A program made the translations under genes and the position numbers. 64,000 nt of DNA from an uncultured Clostridia bacterium (GTDB lineage: Bacteria; Bacillota; Clostridia; Christensenellales; Borkfalkiaceae), in NCBI GenBank assembly GCA_947589385.1, contig CANPZW010000007.1, positions 26,581 to 90,580 of the forward strand, given 5' to 3'. Shown piece by piece: positions 53,056-62,981 of the stretch (position 1 is its first letter; each line of letters starts with the position of its first letter). A model generated the notes under the pieces. The model saw only the letters and a program-made list of their open reading frames with translations, ran no database searches and was not told the DNA's origin.

Positions 53056-53929
53056 TTAAACCTCCTTTAAGCATGATATATCCTTCGAGATTGTCGCTTT
53101 CCGAAACGATGATTTTTTCTATTTTGAAATGCTTCATTACAAGATAAGTCAGCAGGCTGCCGCCGCCTATAACATCGGCGCGGAGAGGCTCCATTCCCGT
53201 GATGTTCCTACATTCTTCCACCGATATGCTAAGCATATATTTCGCCGTTTCGTAAATTTCTTCCGCATACAGTACCGTGCCGTCGGTTACAGTGGGATTG
53301 TAAATTTTAAGTTTGTGTTTGACGGAGGCAAGGGTCGTTGCCGTGCCGCCTATTGCATACATATCGTAGCGGGAAGCGTCGAATACGCCGTAATCGGGCA
53401 GACGTTTGAGAATTTCACCTTCGAGCCTGTGCAAATCCCTGCCCGCCAGCTCGTGCAGGCGCACGGTGCCTATGTCGGCGCTGTGGGTATATACGGACTT
53501 GCCGCCCGACTGAATATTTACTTCGGTGCTTGCTCCGCCGACGTCGATTATCCCCCCGTCTTTACCTTTCAGCGCGCCCAAAAGACCGAGGCGGGCTTCC
53601 TCACAGCCGCTTACAACGTCAACATCTATGCCGCACAGCTCTTTGACGCGCGCCGTAAATTCGCCGCCGTTCAATGCGGAACGCACAGCCGCCGTGGCAA
53701 AAACGTAGGTATGTATTGCGTTTTCCGATTTTGCAAGCGCGGCAAAATCCTTCACGGCTTGCGCCGTGCGCTCAATAGCCTGCGGCGTGAGCCTGCCCGT
53801 CAGCGCCAAACCCTCGCCCAGCCTGGTGCTTGCAAGCCGCTTATATAAAGTTTTTCCGTCCGCAAACATAGCAAGGCGGACGGAATTAGAACCTATGTCG
53901 ATAGCCGAAATTTTATAATCAGTCTGCAT
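53027..53929 (-). CDS. Ppx/GppA family phosphatase
   Basis: A 300-residue member of the exopolyphosphatase/pppGpp phosphatase family, with the ASKHA-fold motifs ISAIDIGSNSVRLAMF, GGIIDVGGASTEV and YAIGGTATTLAS. It lacks the extra C-terminal domains of E. coli Ppx. The start at 53929 overlaps the septum protein's stop by 11 bases. It may act on polyphosphate or pppGpp; sequence does not decide. Confidence 0.9.
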   Translation of the reverse strand: MQTDYKISAIDIGSNSVRLAMFADGKTLYKRLASTRLGEGLALTGRLTPQAIERTAQAVKDFAALAKSENAIHTYVFATAAVRSALNGGEFTARVKELCGIDVDVVSGCEEARLGLLGALKGKDGGIIDVGGASTEVNIQSGGKSVYTHSADIGTVRLHELAGRDLHRLEGEILKRLPDYGVFDASRYDMYAIGGTATTLASVKHKLKIYNPTVTDGTVLYAEEIYETAKYMLSISVEECRNITGMEPLRADVIGGGSLLTYLVMKHFKIEKIIVSESDNLEGYIMLKGGLNEKVGKNSA

Positions 53930-54176
53930 AATGCCAACCGTATTCAATGAGCTTGTCCCTTAAATATTCTTCCGATTGAAGCCGTTCGAGATAGTCGTCG
54001 CTTTCCTGGACCATCTGCTCGTAACGTTCGATTTCCTCGGTTATCCGCTTGCGCTCGGAGCGTAGCGTGGTAAGGACGATAAGCTGATATACCAGCACCG
54101 CCGCCAAAATCGCTATAAGAAGAATCACGTTTACCGTGACAGCCGCCATAAGACGCGCGCGTTTTTCTTCGGTCAC
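53919..54176 (-). CDS. divIC: FtsB/DivIC-like septum formation initiator
   Basis: An 85-residue protein with one membrane helix (VNVILLIAILAAVLVYQLIV) followed by a coiled coil (about 33-70) and a short DivIC-type tail (LRDKLIEYGWHYAD). It is a bitopic member of the divisome subcomplex with FtsL. It overlaps yabQ by 4 bases. The place directly after yabP-yabQ matches the Bacillus order yabP-yabQ-divIC. Confidence 0.88.
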   Translation of the reverse strand: MTEEKRARLMAAVTVNVILLIAILAAVLVYQLIVLTTLRSERKRITEEIERYEQMVQESDDYLERLQSEEYLRDKLIEYGWHYAD

Positions 54177-54520
54177 TCTTTACGCTCCTTTCTTGCTTTG
54201 GTTATATTATACACTTTTCTCATTAAAAAAGCAACAATTATGTGGAAACTTTTTAAATATATGAACGCGCCCGCCGCACAGCCCAAAAGCATATAAAATC
54301 TTAAATTTTCGAAGCCGAAAAGCACGGATATAAAAATGAAGCCCGCGGCGAATACCAAACAGTATAATAAATCACAGATAATTATAAATATTCTGTCTTT
54401 TGCGGTATATGCCGCGGAATTTACTCCGCACAAAATACAGCGCGCGACATATAAAACGTCATACACTATGCCGCTTAACACTCCGCAGAACAGACAAATA
54501 ATAAAAATATAAATCTGCAT
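54173..54520 (-). CDS. yabQ: Spore cortex biosynthesis protein YabQ
   Basis: A 115-residue membrane protein with three to four helices and GVLSGIVYDVLYVARCILCG, the YabQ family start. In Bacillus subtilis it is needed for spore cortex formation. It begins 0 bases after yabP and overlaps divIC. It supports an endospore-forming ancestry. Confidence 0.9.
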   Translation of the reverse strand: MQIYIFIICLFCGVLSGIVYDVLYVARCILCGVNSAAYTAKDRIFIIICDLLYCLVFAAGFIFISVLFGFENLRFYMLLGCAAGAFIYLKSFHIIVAFLMRKVYNITKARKERKE

Positions 54521-54769
54521 TTATCTGAACAGTTTCTGTTTAAGGCTTGAATTTTTTTGCATATACCGTGCGCTTATTATGTCGCCTGCGGCGGAAAACG
54601 CGCCCGTACTTTTGGAAAAGCCGATAATTTTCATTCCGCTGCCCTGCACGACTATTCTGCCGCCTGAATAACTTAAAACTATCTGTTTGTCGGAAAAACT
54701 GTCAACGCTTGTAATTTCCGTAGCCGTAACGCGCTTGCAGTTTTCGACCGTAAGATTATGATTTTCCAT
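54521..54769 (-). CDS. yabP: Sporulation protein YabP
   Basis: An 82-residue YabP/YqfC-family protein: NHNLTVENCKRVTATEITSVDSFSDKQIVL, with the later IVVQGSGMKI strand. It is expressed in the mother cell in Bacillus and is needed for cortex formation with YabQ. GAGG lies 7 bases upstream of the ATG. It is the first gene of yabP-yabQ-divIC-ppx-M50. Confidence 0.9.
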   Translation of the reverse strand: MENHNLTVENCKRVTATEITSVDSFSDKQIVLSYSGGRIVVQGSGMKIIGFSKSTGAFSAAGDIISARYMQKNSSLKQKLFR

Positions 54770-54813
54770 ATTTTTGCCTCGCGGCGGGTTTAAACCCGCT
54801 TCAATAAATAAAA

Positions 54814-54838
54814 ATACCGCCCCATAGGGGTGGTATAT
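54814..54838 (-). terminator. typA terminator
   Basis: ATACCACCCC pairs with GGGGCGGTAT on the minus strand, with a 3-base loop and TTTT after it. It lies 22 bases past the typA stop. Confidence 0.85.
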
Positions 54839-54859
54839 TTTATTAAATTACGGAAAAGA

Positions 54860-56689
54860 TTATACCTGCTTTTTTTCCTTGGCGCGCGCTTTTGCGCGTA
54901 ATTCGCTGTTGAGAATACGCTTGCGTATCCGAATATTTTTCGGCGTGACTTCCAAAAGCTCGTCGTCGCCTATAAATTCAAGACACTCTTCCAGACTCAT
55001 CTTTTTGGGAGTTATAAGGCGCAAAGCGTCGTCGCTCGCAGACGAACGGGTGTTGGTAAGGTGTTTCGTCTTGCACACGTTGACGTTTATATCGTCGCTT
55101 TTGGGGGATTCGCCTATGACCATGCCCTCATAAACGGGCGTGCCCGCGCCTATGAACAAAGTGCCCCTCCCCTGCGCGTTGAAAAGCCCGTAAGTTACCG
55201 CTTCGCCCGTTTCAAAGGCTATCAGCGAACCAGTATTACGGCGGGAAATTTCGCCTTTGTAGGGCTGGTATTCGAAGAACACGCTGTTCATAACGCCCTC
55301 GCCCTTCGTTGAAGTCAAAAATTCCGACTTGTAGCCGAACAGACCTCTTGCGGGGATTATAAATTCAAGCCGCGTACGCGAGCCTATCGCGCTCATATGC
55401 AGAAGTTCCCCCTTGCGGTTGCCCATACTCTGGAATACCGCGCCGGTAGCTTCGTCGGGAACATCGACTATAAGCCTTTCCATAGGCTCGTAACGCATGC
55501 CGTCAATTTCCTTATACATAACCTTGGGCGTGGAAACCTGAAATTCGTAGCCTTCGCGGCGCATATTTTCGATTAAAATCGAAAGGTGCATTTCGCCCCG
55601 CCCGCAAACGCGGTAGCTGTCCGCACTGCCCGTTTCCTCTACGCGCAGGGAGACGTCCTTCAAAAGTTCCCTGAAAAGCCTGTCCCGCAAATGGCGGGTG
55701 GTTACCCACTTGCCGTCCTTGCCCGCAAATGGCGAGTCGTTGACGGAAAACGTCATTTCGACCGTAGGCTCGGTTATTTTCACGAATTTATGGGGTTCTA
55801 CGCAGTCGGGAGAACAAACTGTGTCGCCTATATTGATTTTTTCAAGCCCCGAAAAACATACGATGTCGCCTGCCTTGGCTTCCTCGCACGGGACGCGGTT
55901 CAGACCTTCTATCTGATACAAATTGACAATCTTGCCCGGCGCTTTCAACTGTATATTATTGTAGTTCGCCACCACGACCGACTGTCCTTGCTTTATCACG
56001 CCGCGCTCTATCCTGCCTATGCCTATCCTGCCCACGTAGTCGTTGTAATCTATCGACGAACAGAGAAGCTGCGCCGGACCTTCGGCGTCGGCTTCCATGG
56101 GCTGAATGTGCCGCAAAATCGTATCGAAAAGGGGAGATAAATCTTTGCCCGGCACGTTTAAATCGAGGGTGGCGGTGCCGTCGCGCCCGGAGCACCATAC
56201 CACGGGACTTGAAAGCTGGTCGTCGGAGGCGTCAAGCTCCAACAAAAGTTCAAGAATTTCATCCTGTACTTCGTTTAAGCGGGCATCGGGGCGGTCGATT
56301 TTATTTACCACGATTATCAAGCGGTGACCCATTTCAAGCGCTTTTTGTACGACGAAACGGGTTTGCGGCATAGGACCTTCCGCCGCGTCAACCAGCACGA
56401 GCACGCCGTTTACCATCATCATGACGCGCTCCACCTCGCCCGAAAAATCGGCGTGCCCTGGCGTATCCACTATGTTTATCTTCACGCCGTTATAATGCAC
56501 AGATGTGTTTTTTGCGAGAATGGTTATCCCGCGCTCCCTTTCGAGGTCGTTGGAATCCATTACCCGCTCTTCGACAGACTGGTTATCGCGGAAAGTGTGG
56601 CTCTGTTTAAGCATTGCATCGACAAGGGTAGTCTTGCCGTGATCTACGTGCGCGATTATCGCTATATTTCTTAAATCTTCTCTTAACAT
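54860..56689 (-). CDS. typA: Ribosome-binding GTPase TypA/BipA
   Basis: A 609-residue translational GTPase involved in ribosome assembly and stress adaptation. G1 is [13 protein letters not shown]3 [13 protein letters not shown], and G4 NKIDRPDA. The EF-G-like domains II, III and V and the TypA-specific C-terminal domain (RIRKRIL near the end) are complete. AAGGA lies 5 bases before the ATG; the promoter is at 56725-56753. Confidence 0.97.
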   Translation of the reverse strand: MLREDLRNIAIIAHVDHGKTTLVDAMLKQSHTFRDNQSVEERVMDSNDLERERGITILAKNTSVHYNGVKINIVDTPGHADFSGEVERVMMMVNGVLVLVDAAEGPMPQTRFVVQKALEMGHRLIIVVNKIDRPDARLNEVQDEILELLLELDASDDQLSSPVVWCSGRDGTATLDLNVPGKDLSPLFDTILRHIQPMEADAEGPAQLLCSSIDYNDYVGRIGIGRIERGVIKQGQSVVVANYNNIQLKAPGKIVNLYQIEGLNRVPCEEAKAGDIVCFSGLEKINIGDTVCSPDCVEPHKFVKITEPTVEMTFSVNDSPFAGKDGKWVTTRHLRDRLFRELLKDVSLRVEETGSADSYRVCGRGEMHLSILIENMRREGYEFQVSTPKVMYKEIDGMRYEPMERLIVDVPDEATGAVFQSMGNRKGELLHMSAIGSRTRLEFIIPARGLFGYKSEFLTSTKGEGVMNSVFFEYQPYKGEISRRNTGSLIAFETGEAVTYGLFNAQGRGTLFIGAGTPVYEGMVIGESPKSDDINVNVCKTKHLTNTRSSASDDALRLITPKKMSLEECLEFIGDDELLEVTPKNIRIRKRILNSELRAKARAKEKKQV

Positions 56690-56724
56690 ATTTTCCTTAA
56701 AAGTTAAAACCGTAACGAATTTAA

Positions 56725-56753
56725 ATTTTAATGCGGCGGCGAAAAAATTGCAA
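56725..56753 (-). promoter_or_regulatory. typA promoter
   Basis: TTGCAA (56748-56753) and TAAAAT (56725-56730) on the minus strand are 17 bases apart. Confidence 0.7.
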
Positions 56754-56773
56754 CCTGTTTTACGGGGATTTTT

Positions 56774-57763
56774 TTAAAATTCCGATTTTGTGCTGCGTTC
56801 GAACAGCTTTAATATTATCTTCATACAGTTTTCGGCGCCGTCGCCCGATTCGAAGGGGTGCGAAAGGAAGCAAGCCTCATATACGGCGTTGATTATAGGC
56901 AGGTCGAGTCCGTGCCTGTCGCCCAGCTCCTTCATTGCTTTCGCCGTCATAACGCCCTCGGCAAGCTTTTCGAATTTTGCGCCGTGCGCCATCATTTCGC
57001 CGTATTTTCTGTTGTGCGAATATTCGGAAAACAGAGTGGTTTCGTAATCGCCGAGATGGGCAAGCCCGTACGCGGAAGTAAATTCTCCGCCCATAGCCTT
57101 GATAAATCTGCCCACCTCGTAAGCGCCGCGCGCCATAAGCGGACCTTTAAGGCTTACGTATCCGCTTCCGTCGAGAACTCCCGCGGCAATGCCCAAAACG
57201 TTTTTAGCCGCCGCGCCTATTTCCGAACCTATAATATCGTTGCCGTAATAGAAACGTATAAGATTGGATTTGAAACTGTCTGCAATACGACGTTTAAGCG
57301 TTTCGTCATAGCTGTCTATCACCATACAGTTGGGGATGCCGCGCGTAAACGCTTGAATGTGTCCAGGGCCTACCCAAACGGCTATTTTATTCTTGTCTAT
57401 GCCGCTTTCAATAAGCACTTCGGAAAGGCGTTTACCCGTCGATTCCTCTATGCCCTTCATGCACAGCACGAAAGTTTTGTCCTTTACGGGAAATTGGGTC
57501 ACCTTTTTCATAAAGCCGCGCAATCCCTGCGAAGATATGGAAATTATAATTACGTCGCTTGAATTGACTGCGTAGCCCAAATCGCACGTAAGCTTTATGG
57601 ATTTATCGAGGGCTACGTATTCGTTCCTGCCCTCGTTTTTGAGCACTTCATAGGAATAATCGCCCTCGGGTCCCCAGCTTATTACGTTATTTTTCAGTAC
57701 TGTCGCCTGATACCAGGCAATAAACGAGCCCCAGCGCCCGCATCCCAAAACGGATATATTCAT
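56774..57763 (-). CDS. gpsA: Glycerol-3-phosphate dehydrogenase [NAD(P)+]
   Basis: GpsA reduces dihydroxyacetone phosphate to glycerol 3-phosphate for phospholipid synthesis. It has 329 residues from the ATG at 57763 (AGGTGA just upstream; a GTG at 57772 overlaps that site). The nucleotide-binding start is ISVLGCGRWGSFI, and the catalytic Lys region is GAAAKNVLGIAAG. It follows recR by 16 bases. Confidence 0.94.
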   Translation of the reverse strand: MNISVLGCGRWGSFIAWYQATVLKNNVISWGPEGDYSYEVLKNEGRNEYVALDKSIKLTCDLGYAVNSSDVIIISISSQGLRGFMKKVTQFPVKDKTFVLCMKGIEESTGKRLSEVLIESGIDKNKIAVWVGPGHIQAFTRGIPNCMVIDSYDETLKRRIADSFKSNLIRFYYGNDIIGSEIGAAAKNVLGIAAGVLDGSGYVSLKGPLMARGAYEVGRFIKAMGGEFTSAYGLAHLGDYETTLFSEYSHNRKYGEMMAHGAKFEKLAEGVMTAKAMKELGDRHGLDLPIINAVYEACFLSHPFESGDGAENCMKIILKLFERSTKSEF

Positions 57764-57779
57764 ATAATTCACCTGTCTT

Positions 57780-58370
57780 TCAGATTTGTTTTCTTTCGAG
57801 AAGCGCGCGGGATAAGGTTACCTCGTCTGTGTATTCGAGTTCTCCGCCGACGGGAATCCCGTGCGCGAGGCGCGTTACGTTCACGCCCAACGGTTTTAAC
57901 AGCTTTGCTATATACATAGCCGTGGCTTCACCCTCCACGTCGGGATTGGTAGCCATAATTACTTCGTGTACATCGCCGTCTATGCGGGCAAGCAGTTCCT
58001 TGATACGGATTTCGTCAGGCCCTATTCCGTCCATGGGGGAAATTACGCCGTGCAAAACGTGATATACTCCCTTATATTCGTGCAGTTTTTCCATGGCGAT
58101 AACGTCCTTTGGCTCTTTTACCACACAAATCGTGCCCTTATCCCTACGCTTGCAGATGTCGCACACTTCGTCCTCGGTAAAATTACCGCATACCTTGCAA
58201 TAGCGCACCCGCCGCTTACAGTACAGAACGCTTTCGGCGAACTGTTTTGCCTCTTCTTCCGTCATGGAAATGATTTTATACGCGTATCGCTGCGCCGTCT
58301 TTTTGCCAACGCCCGGCAATTTCGTAAACTCGTTGATAAGCCTGCCGATAGGCTCTATAAATACGTCCAT
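57780..58370 (-). CDS. recR: Recombination protein RecR
   Basis: RecR loads RecA in gap repair with RecF/RecO. It has 196 residues from the ATG at 58370. An N-terminal helix-hairpin-helix ([15 protein letters not shown]), a zinc finger ([19 protein letters not shown]) and a TOPRIM domain ([17 protein letters not shown]) are in the usual order. It begins 1 base after the ybaB stop, in the conserved dnaX-ybaB-recR operon. Confidence 0.96.
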   Translation of the reverse strand: MDVFIEPIGRLINEFTKLPGVGKKTAQRYAYKIISMTEEEAKQFAESVLYCKRRVRYCKVCGNFTEDEVCDICKRRDKGTICVVKEPKDVIAMEKLHEYKGVYHVLHGVISPMDGIGPDEIRIKELLARIDGDVHEVIMATNPDVEGEATAMYIAKLLKPLGVNVTRLAHGIPVGGELEYTDEVTLSRALLERKQI

Positions 58371-58371
58371 A

Positions 58372-58737
58372 TCAGCGAAGAATACCGCCCGCCTTGGCAA
58401 AAGGTCCCATCTTTTCGTTATACACTTCGTCGGCTTTTTTATAGCCGTCGTTGATTGCCGCCATTATAAGGTCTTCAAGCATCTCCACGTCGTCCTCATC
58501 GGATATATCGACGATTTCCGACAGCTTGCTGCCGAATTCTATACCGTTTATGATTTTTTTGCCGTTCATATAGACGACGACCGTTTCGTCGCCCTCTTCG
58601 CCGCCGCCCGATAGCCCGACGACCTCGTATTCTTCGAGTTCGCGGTCGGCTTCCTGCATCTGCTCCTGCATTTTCTGCGCCTCGCGCAGCATGTTTTGCA
58701 TGTTGCCCATTCCGCCGCCTCTGTTAAATCCTGCCAT
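58372..58737 (-). CDS. ybaB: YbaB/EbfC-family nucleoid-associated protein
   Basis: A 121-residue DNA-binding protein. The Gly/Met/Gln-rich N-terminus ([21 protein letters not shown]) leads into the YbaB core ([19 protein letters not shown]) and an acidic middle. It lies between dnaX and recR as in most Firmicutes. AGGAG lies 8 bases before the ATG. Confidence 0.94.
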   Translation of the reverse strand: MAGFNRGGGMGNMQNMLREAQKMQEQMQEADRELEEYEVVGLSGGGEEGDETVVVYMNGKKIINGIEFGSKLSEIVDISDEDDVEMLEDLIMAAINDGYKKADEVYNEKMGPFAKAGGILR

Positions 58738-58748
58738 ATAAATCTCCT

Positions 58749-60497
58749 TTATTTTACGGTTATATCCGTTCCTTTAAAGTTATTTTTAAGCTGATTCAAA
58801 GCTTTTTCGTATTCGCTTTCGCCCTTGGGTTTTATCAGAACGTCGTATTCGTTCACGCCCAGCTCTTGAAGCGCTTCGCCCATGAACGCGAAGTTGTCAG
58901 GCCTTTTCAAAGCTCTGTAAACCCCCTCGCTGTCCGTTGTGAAAATCAGCTTTTCGCCCTCGAATTCGGCGCTTAAATCCATACAAAGCGTGAACAACAC
59001 GGCGTTTTTATGGGTGGTGCGCAGACATTTTATGAATTTGGCGAAAACCTGACGTTTTTCGTCCTCCGAAAGACTGCCGCCGCGGGGGGCTATTTCGGGA
59101 GATTCTTCCCAAATCGCGGGCTGGACGCCCGTATCCGCCTTTTGCGCGGACACGTCCGCCGCGGAATTGTTATCGTTCTGCCCAAAGGCAGACTTCTCCG
59201 CGGCTTCGAAAGGCGAAGCGCCGTCCTCCCGCAACAGCCCCGCCGAAGTTACTCCTCCGTCACTTGCGGGCGCTTCCGAAGGGCGCAAAGATTGGGTTCG
59301 GGCAGTACCGTTTTCCGCTTGCACGTCCTTAGAAATGTTATAAACACCGCTTTCAAGCTTTTTTTCAAGCGCGTTTATCTTGCCTATAAGGGCGTCGATA
59401 TTGTAGTCCTTTTCGGGCATTGCGCTTTTCAAAACCGCCGTTTCGACGATTATCCTGCCGTTTGCGGAATAGCGCAAATCCGTTTCCGCCTTTGCGAAAA
59501 TTTCCGTGACGCGCAGAATTTTATGTCCGTCGCTTGCCTTTGCGATATTTAATATTCTTTCATACGATTCGTCGGGCAGATTTATTATTTCACGCGAGGC
59601 GCGGCACACTTTCGCAACCGAAAGATTATTTAAAAAGCCCAATATGTCCTTAATTAAAACCCCAACGCTCTTACCCGTAGATAAAATATTTTCCACCGAG
59701 GCGAGCGCCGAGCTGGCGTCTTCGTTGAGAATTTGCTCGCACACTTCCGCGATTTTCATTAAATCCGCCGAGCCGAGTACGGCAGCCACGTCGTCGTAAG
59801 TAAGCTTGCCTTCCGAATACGAAGCGCACATATCTGCAATGGAAAGACTGTCCCGCGCGCTTCCCGCGCCCGCGCGCGCTATGGCGGCGACCGCCTGTTC
59901 CTCGAAGTCCTTGCCCGTCTTTACAAGGACAGATTTTATTAGCTCTTCCAAATCCTTTTGGGGGATAAGTTTGAAATCGAAACGCATACACCGCGACATT
60001 ATCGTCGCCGGAATTTTCTGCGGCTCGGTTGTCGCAAGAATGAATACGGCGTGGCGGGGCGGCTCTTCAAGCGTTTTAAGCACGGCGTTGAAAGCCGAAG
60101 CCGTAAGCATATGCACTTCGTCTATAATATAGACCTTGTACTTACCCGCTACGGGCGGATACTGCACCTTTTCGCGCAGGTCGCGCATTTCGTCAACGCC
60201 GTTGTTGGAAGCCGCATCGATTTCCGATATATCAAGGTTCCCGCCCGCGGCAAGCGCACGGCATGCGGGGCATTTTCCGCACGGCGAGGCGTTCTGCGGG
60301 TTCTCGCAGTTGATAGCCCGCGCGAAAATTTTGGCGAGAGTAGTCTTTCCCGTGCCGCGCGGTCCGCAGAAAAGATATGCGTGACCTATCTTACCGCTTT
60401 CTATCTGATTTTTCAGAATCCTTACGATATGCTCCTGCCGCACCACGGCGTCGAAAGTCGCGGGACGGAAAGTTCTGTAAAACGCGAGGTATGCCAT
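58749..60497 (-). CDS. dnaX: DNA polymerase III subunits gamma and tau
   Basis: The clamp-loader ATPase of 582 residues. Walker A is GPRGTGKTTLAK near residue 46; a zinc module (CENPQ, CGKCPAC) follows at about 65-78; Walker B is YIIDEVHMLT. Domain III and a tau-like C-terminal domain (about 480-582) are present, linked by a low-complexity region. I did not find a convincing slippery site for a short gamma form. It lies 1 base after sigH. Confidence 0.95.
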   Translation of the reverse strand: MAYLAFYRTFRPATFDAVVRQEHIVRILKNQIESGKIGHAYLFCGPRGTGKTTLAKIFARAINCENPQNASPCGKCPACRALAAGGNLDISEIDAASNNGVDEMRDLREKVQYPPVAGKYKVYIIDEVHMLTASAFNAVLKTLEEPPRHAVFILATTEPQKIPATIMSRCMRFDFKLIPQKDLEELIKSVLVKTGKDFEEQAVAAIARAGAGSARDSLSIADMCASYSEGKLTYDDVAAVLGSADLMKIAEVCEQILNEDASSALASVENILSTGKSVGVLIKDILGFLNNLSVAKVCRASREIINLPDESYERILNIAKASDGHKILRVTEIFAKAETDLRYSANGRIIVETAVLKSAMPEKDYNIDALIGKINALEKKLESGVYNISKDVQAENGTARTQSLRPSEAPASDGGVTSAGLLREDGASPFEAAEKSAFGQNDNNSAADVSAQKADTGVQPAIWEESPEIAPRGGSLSEDEKRQVFAKFIKCLRTTHKNAVLFTLCMDLSAEFEGEKLIFTTDSEGVYRALKRPDNFAFMGEALQELGVNEYDVLIKPKGESEYEKALNQLKNNFKGTDITVK

Positions 60498-60498
60498 T

Positions 60499-61056
60499 TT
60501 AACACTCCGTGTAATATGATTTATGCAACTTATTCTTTGCGCGGTTCAAAGCGTTATCCACGCTCTTTGCGTTTTTATCCAGTGCAACCGCGATTTCCGA
60601 TGCCGAAAGTCCGTCCAGATACATTACGGTCGCCTTAAATTCCAATGACGAAAGAATTTTGGATATCTTCTGCAAAAATTCGCTTCTCTGCTCCCTGCGG
60701 ATAAGCTCGTCCTCTGGGTCGTTGGGCGAATAAACGTCCGATATCTCCACAATGGGCACGAAATTGTTAAGCGCCCTGTTCTTTGCGCCCGTATTCTTTT
60801 TTACGGCGTCAAGAACGGCGTTGCGCATACACCTGTATGCGTATGTCGTAAAGTTTGCGCCGTTGTCGGGCGAAAAACAGTTAATCGCCGAATAGAGCCC
60901 AACCATCGCTTCCTGGAACAAATCCTCGGCTGTGCCTCCGCTTATGAAAAAACCCGCGGATATCGACTTCGCCATGGGCATATATTTTTTTAAAAGCTCG
61001 TTTTCGGCGTCCTTGTCGCCGCCGCGCGCCTTTAAAATCAGCCGTTCGTCGTCCAT
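60499..61056 (-). CDS. sigH: RNA polymerase sigma-H factor
   Basis: A 185-residue sigma-70-family factor of the SigH class. Region 2 has FISGGTAEDLFQEAMVGLYSAINCF and NFTTYAYRCMRNAVLDAVK; region 4 has LSASEIAVALDKNAKSVDNALNRAKNKL. In Bacillus SigH drives early sporulation and other post-exponential genes. Position after rlmB and before dnaX differs from Bacillus but the mrnC-rlmB-sigH linkage is the same. It overlaps rlmB by 19 bases. Confidence 0.92.
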   Translation of the reverse strand: MDDERLILKARGGDKDAENELLKKYMPMAKSISAGFFISGGTAEDLFQEAMVGLYSAINCFSPDNGANFTTYAYRCMRNAVLDAVKKNTGAKNRALNNFVPIVEISDVYSPNDPEDELIRREQRSEFLQKISKILSSLEFKATVMYLDGLSASEIAVALDKNAKSVDNALNRAKNKLHKSYYTEC

Positions 61057-61757
61057 CTTCTTATTACCTCATACGCGGCAATCCCCAGAGCGACAGAGGC
61101 GTTAAGGGAATTGACCTTGCCTTTCAGGGGCAGAGAAACCGTGAAATCGCACTTTTCGCGCGTAAGACGCTTAACCCCGCTATCCTCGCCGCCGATAACA
61201 AGCGCCGTTTTGCCTGAAAGTTCGGTTTTATATATATCCTGGCCGTTTGCTTCTAGGGCGTATATCCAAAAGCCCGCCCTCTTCAAATCGTCTATAACCC
61301 TGTTTACCGAATTGACCTTTGCCACTTTTATATGGTTAGCCGCGCCCGCGGAAATCCTTATTACCGCTTCCGTAACGCTCGCAGAATTGTTGAATGGGAT
61401 TATCACTCCCTCCGCGCCGGCGCACTCCGCCACCCTTATTATAGAGCCGAGGTTATGCACGTCCTCTATTCCGTCGCAAATAACGACAAGCGCGTTGTCC
61501 TTATCCGTTGAAATAATTTCCTCGACCGCAGAATATTCGTAATCGGTCGTAAACGCTATTACGCCCTGATGCCTGCCCTCGGGGCTCTCCTTGTTGAGAA
61601 CCCGCCTGTCAACGAATTGCACGCGGATATTCTTTTTGCGCGCTTCGGCAAATATCCTGTTCAGGCTGCCCTGCGGATTTTTTTCAATTAGCAGCTTATC
61701 TATATTTTTATCCGTTTTCAACAGCTCCGAAACGGCGTTCCTGCCCTCTGTTTTCAT
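61038..61757 (-). CDS. rlmB: 23S rRNA (guanosine-2'-O)-methyltransferase RlmB-like
   Basis: A 239-residue SpoU-family (SPOUT) methyltransferase. The N-terminal L30e-like substrate domain is followed by the knot motifs VHNLGSIIRVAECAGAEGVI, VIGGEDSGVKRL and LPLKGKVNSLNASVALGI. It probably methylates 23S rRNA G2251; the YacO/TrmH-like paralogues cannot be fully excluded. It overlaps mrnC by 4 bases and sigH by 19. Confidence 0.92.
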   Translation of the reverse strand: MKTEGRNAVSELLKTDKNIDKLLIEKNPQGSLNRIFAEARKKNIRVQFVDRRVLNKESPEGRHQGVIAFTTDYEYSAVEEIISTDKDNALVVICDGIEDVHNLGSIIRVAECAGAEGVIIPFNNSASVTEAVIRISAGAANHIKVAKVNSVNRVIDDLKRAGFWIYALEANGQDIYKTELSGKTALVIGGEDSGVKRLTREKCDFTVSLPLKGKVNSLNASVALGIAAYEVIRRWTTNG

Positions 61758-62146
61758 TTTTTCTCCTCCAAAAGGAATAAAAGGCGTTCGTTTTGACCCG
61801 TAAGGTAAAGCCAGCCGAAAACCGCTTCCAAGCCCGTGGAATTGTTATACTCCGAAAGGTCGGCGTTTTTGCTGTGCGAAGGCTTTTTGGCGTTGCGGCC
61901 GCGCATAAAAATCGCCCTTTCTTCCGCGGTGAAAAGCCCCTCCTTTTCGCGAAGCAGACTGTTCTGACCGTGCGCGGACACCTTTTCGCAGCTCAGTTTT
62001 TGCAGAACCGCGGGCGGATAATCGGCTTCCAGAGTAAGCTTGTGGCGCACGTACAGCGAATACACTGCGTCCCCCGCAAACGCGAGTGTTACGGGGTTTA
62101 AGTTGTTTGCCTGCGCAATCGTAAGCGGACGGAAAAATTCAAACAT
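61754..62146 (-). CDS. mrnC: Mini-ribonuclease 3
   Basis: Mini-RNase III matures 23S rRNA as a dimer. It has 130 residues: an RNase III catalytic domain without a dsRNA-binding domain (TLAFAGDAVYSLYVRHK, and EAVFGWLYLTG). The frame stays open 156 codons upstream, but that part reads through the adjacent cwlD gene and is not real; the ATG at 62146 gives the family N-terminus. The leader is very short, about 9 bases. Confidence 0.94.
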   Translation of the reverse strand: MFEFFRPLTIAQANNLNPVTLAFAGDAVYSLYVRHKLTLEADYPPAVLQKLSCEKVSAHGQNSLLREKEGLFTAEERAIFMRGRNAKKPSHSKNADLSEYNNSTGLEAVFGWLYLTGQNERLLFLLEEKK

Positions 62147-62161
62147 ACCTATTCGATTATA

Positions 62162-62190
62162 ATTATAATACTTCGTCATAAAAAAAGCAA
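62162..62190 (-). promoter_or_regulatory. Promoter of the mrnC-rlmB-sigH operon
   Basis: TTGCTT (62185-62190) and TATAAT (62162-62167) on the minus strand are 17 bases apart. Transcription would start near 62155, leaving about 9 bases before the ATG. Confidence 0.7.
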
Positions 62191-62209
62191 ATATTCCATA
62201 GGATATAGC

Positions 62210-62914
62210 GTGAAATTCATAGTTTTTAAAAAGAGCACGATAGTAGTTCTGATAGCGATAATTCTTTCGGGCGTGGCGCTTGGGCTGTGCGCGGGGGCTT
62301 TGGTTTCGGCTGATTCTTCGGCGGGGACGGCCTCCGCGGGAGAGCGCGTGATAGTAATAGACGCCGGTCACGGCGGAATCGACGCGGGCGTTACGGGCGT
62401 AAACACGCACGTCAAGGAAAGCGATATAAATCTTGCAATAGCAAAACAGCTTAAAGGATATTTTTCCGAAGCGGGATTTAAAGCCGTTCTTACCAGAAGC
62501 TCTAACGGCGGGTTGTACGGGATGCCGACTTCGGGCTTCAAACAACGGGATATGAAAAAGCGCAAGCAAATTATTTCGGACAGCGGCGCGGATATGGTTA
62601 TTTCCGTCCACCAAAATTCCTGTCCCCTCGAAAGCCGCAGGGGCGGGCAGACCTTTTACGATAAGAACAGCGAAAGCGGAAAACTTTTAGCGCAGGCGAT
62701 ACAAAAATCGCTGAACGAAATGCCCGAATGTGTAAAGCGTTCGGAAGCGCTTGCGGGGGATTATTTTATGCTTAAATGCACGGAAAGCCCTTCTGTTATA
62801 GTGGAATGTGGATTTCTTACCAACGGCGAGGACGAAAAACTTCTTTCCACCGCAGAATATCAAAGGAATATCGCTTATGCGATTTTCAAGGGCGCGGTAA
62901 GTTTCTTCGGATAA
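62210..62914 (+). CDS. cwlD: N-acetylmuramoyl-L-alanine amidase CwlD
   Basis: A 234-residue Amidase_3 zinc hydrolase. The signal sequence or membrane anchor is at about 9-32. Metal residues are in IDAGHGGID, ESDINLAIA (Glu), VISVHQNS and VIVECGFLTN. In Bacillus CwlD starts muramic-delta-lactam formation in the spore cortex. It begins with GTG after AGGA 6 bases upstream. It is divergent from mrnC. The next gene downstream is the recombinase of a mobile element. Confidence 0.92.
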   Translation: MKFIVFKKSTIVVLIAIILSGVALGLCAGALVSADSSAGTASAGERVIVIDAGHGGIDAGVTGVNTHVKESDINLAIAKQLKGYFSEAGFKAVLTRSSNGGLYGMPTSGFKQRDMKKRKQIISDSGADMVISVHQNSCPLESRRGGQTFYDKNSESGKLLAQAIQKSLNEMPECVKRSEALAGDYFMLKCTESPSVIVECGFLTNGEDEKLLSTAEYQRNIAYAIFKGAVSFFG

Positions 62915-62981
62915 AATCCGATAATTTGCCGCATTGAAACAAAAAACGCCCCAGGAGGGTGGCTTCCATAGGGATTTTATG

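Noticed and set aside
62147..62614. N-terminal extension of mrnC
   Set aside because: It would overlap cwlD antisense and lies upstream of the mapped promoter; the family start is at 62146.
62941..62980. Riboswitch after cwlD
   Set aside because: A purine-rich stretch (AGGAGGGTGGC) caught the eye, but no conserved fold and no gene it could control on that strand.
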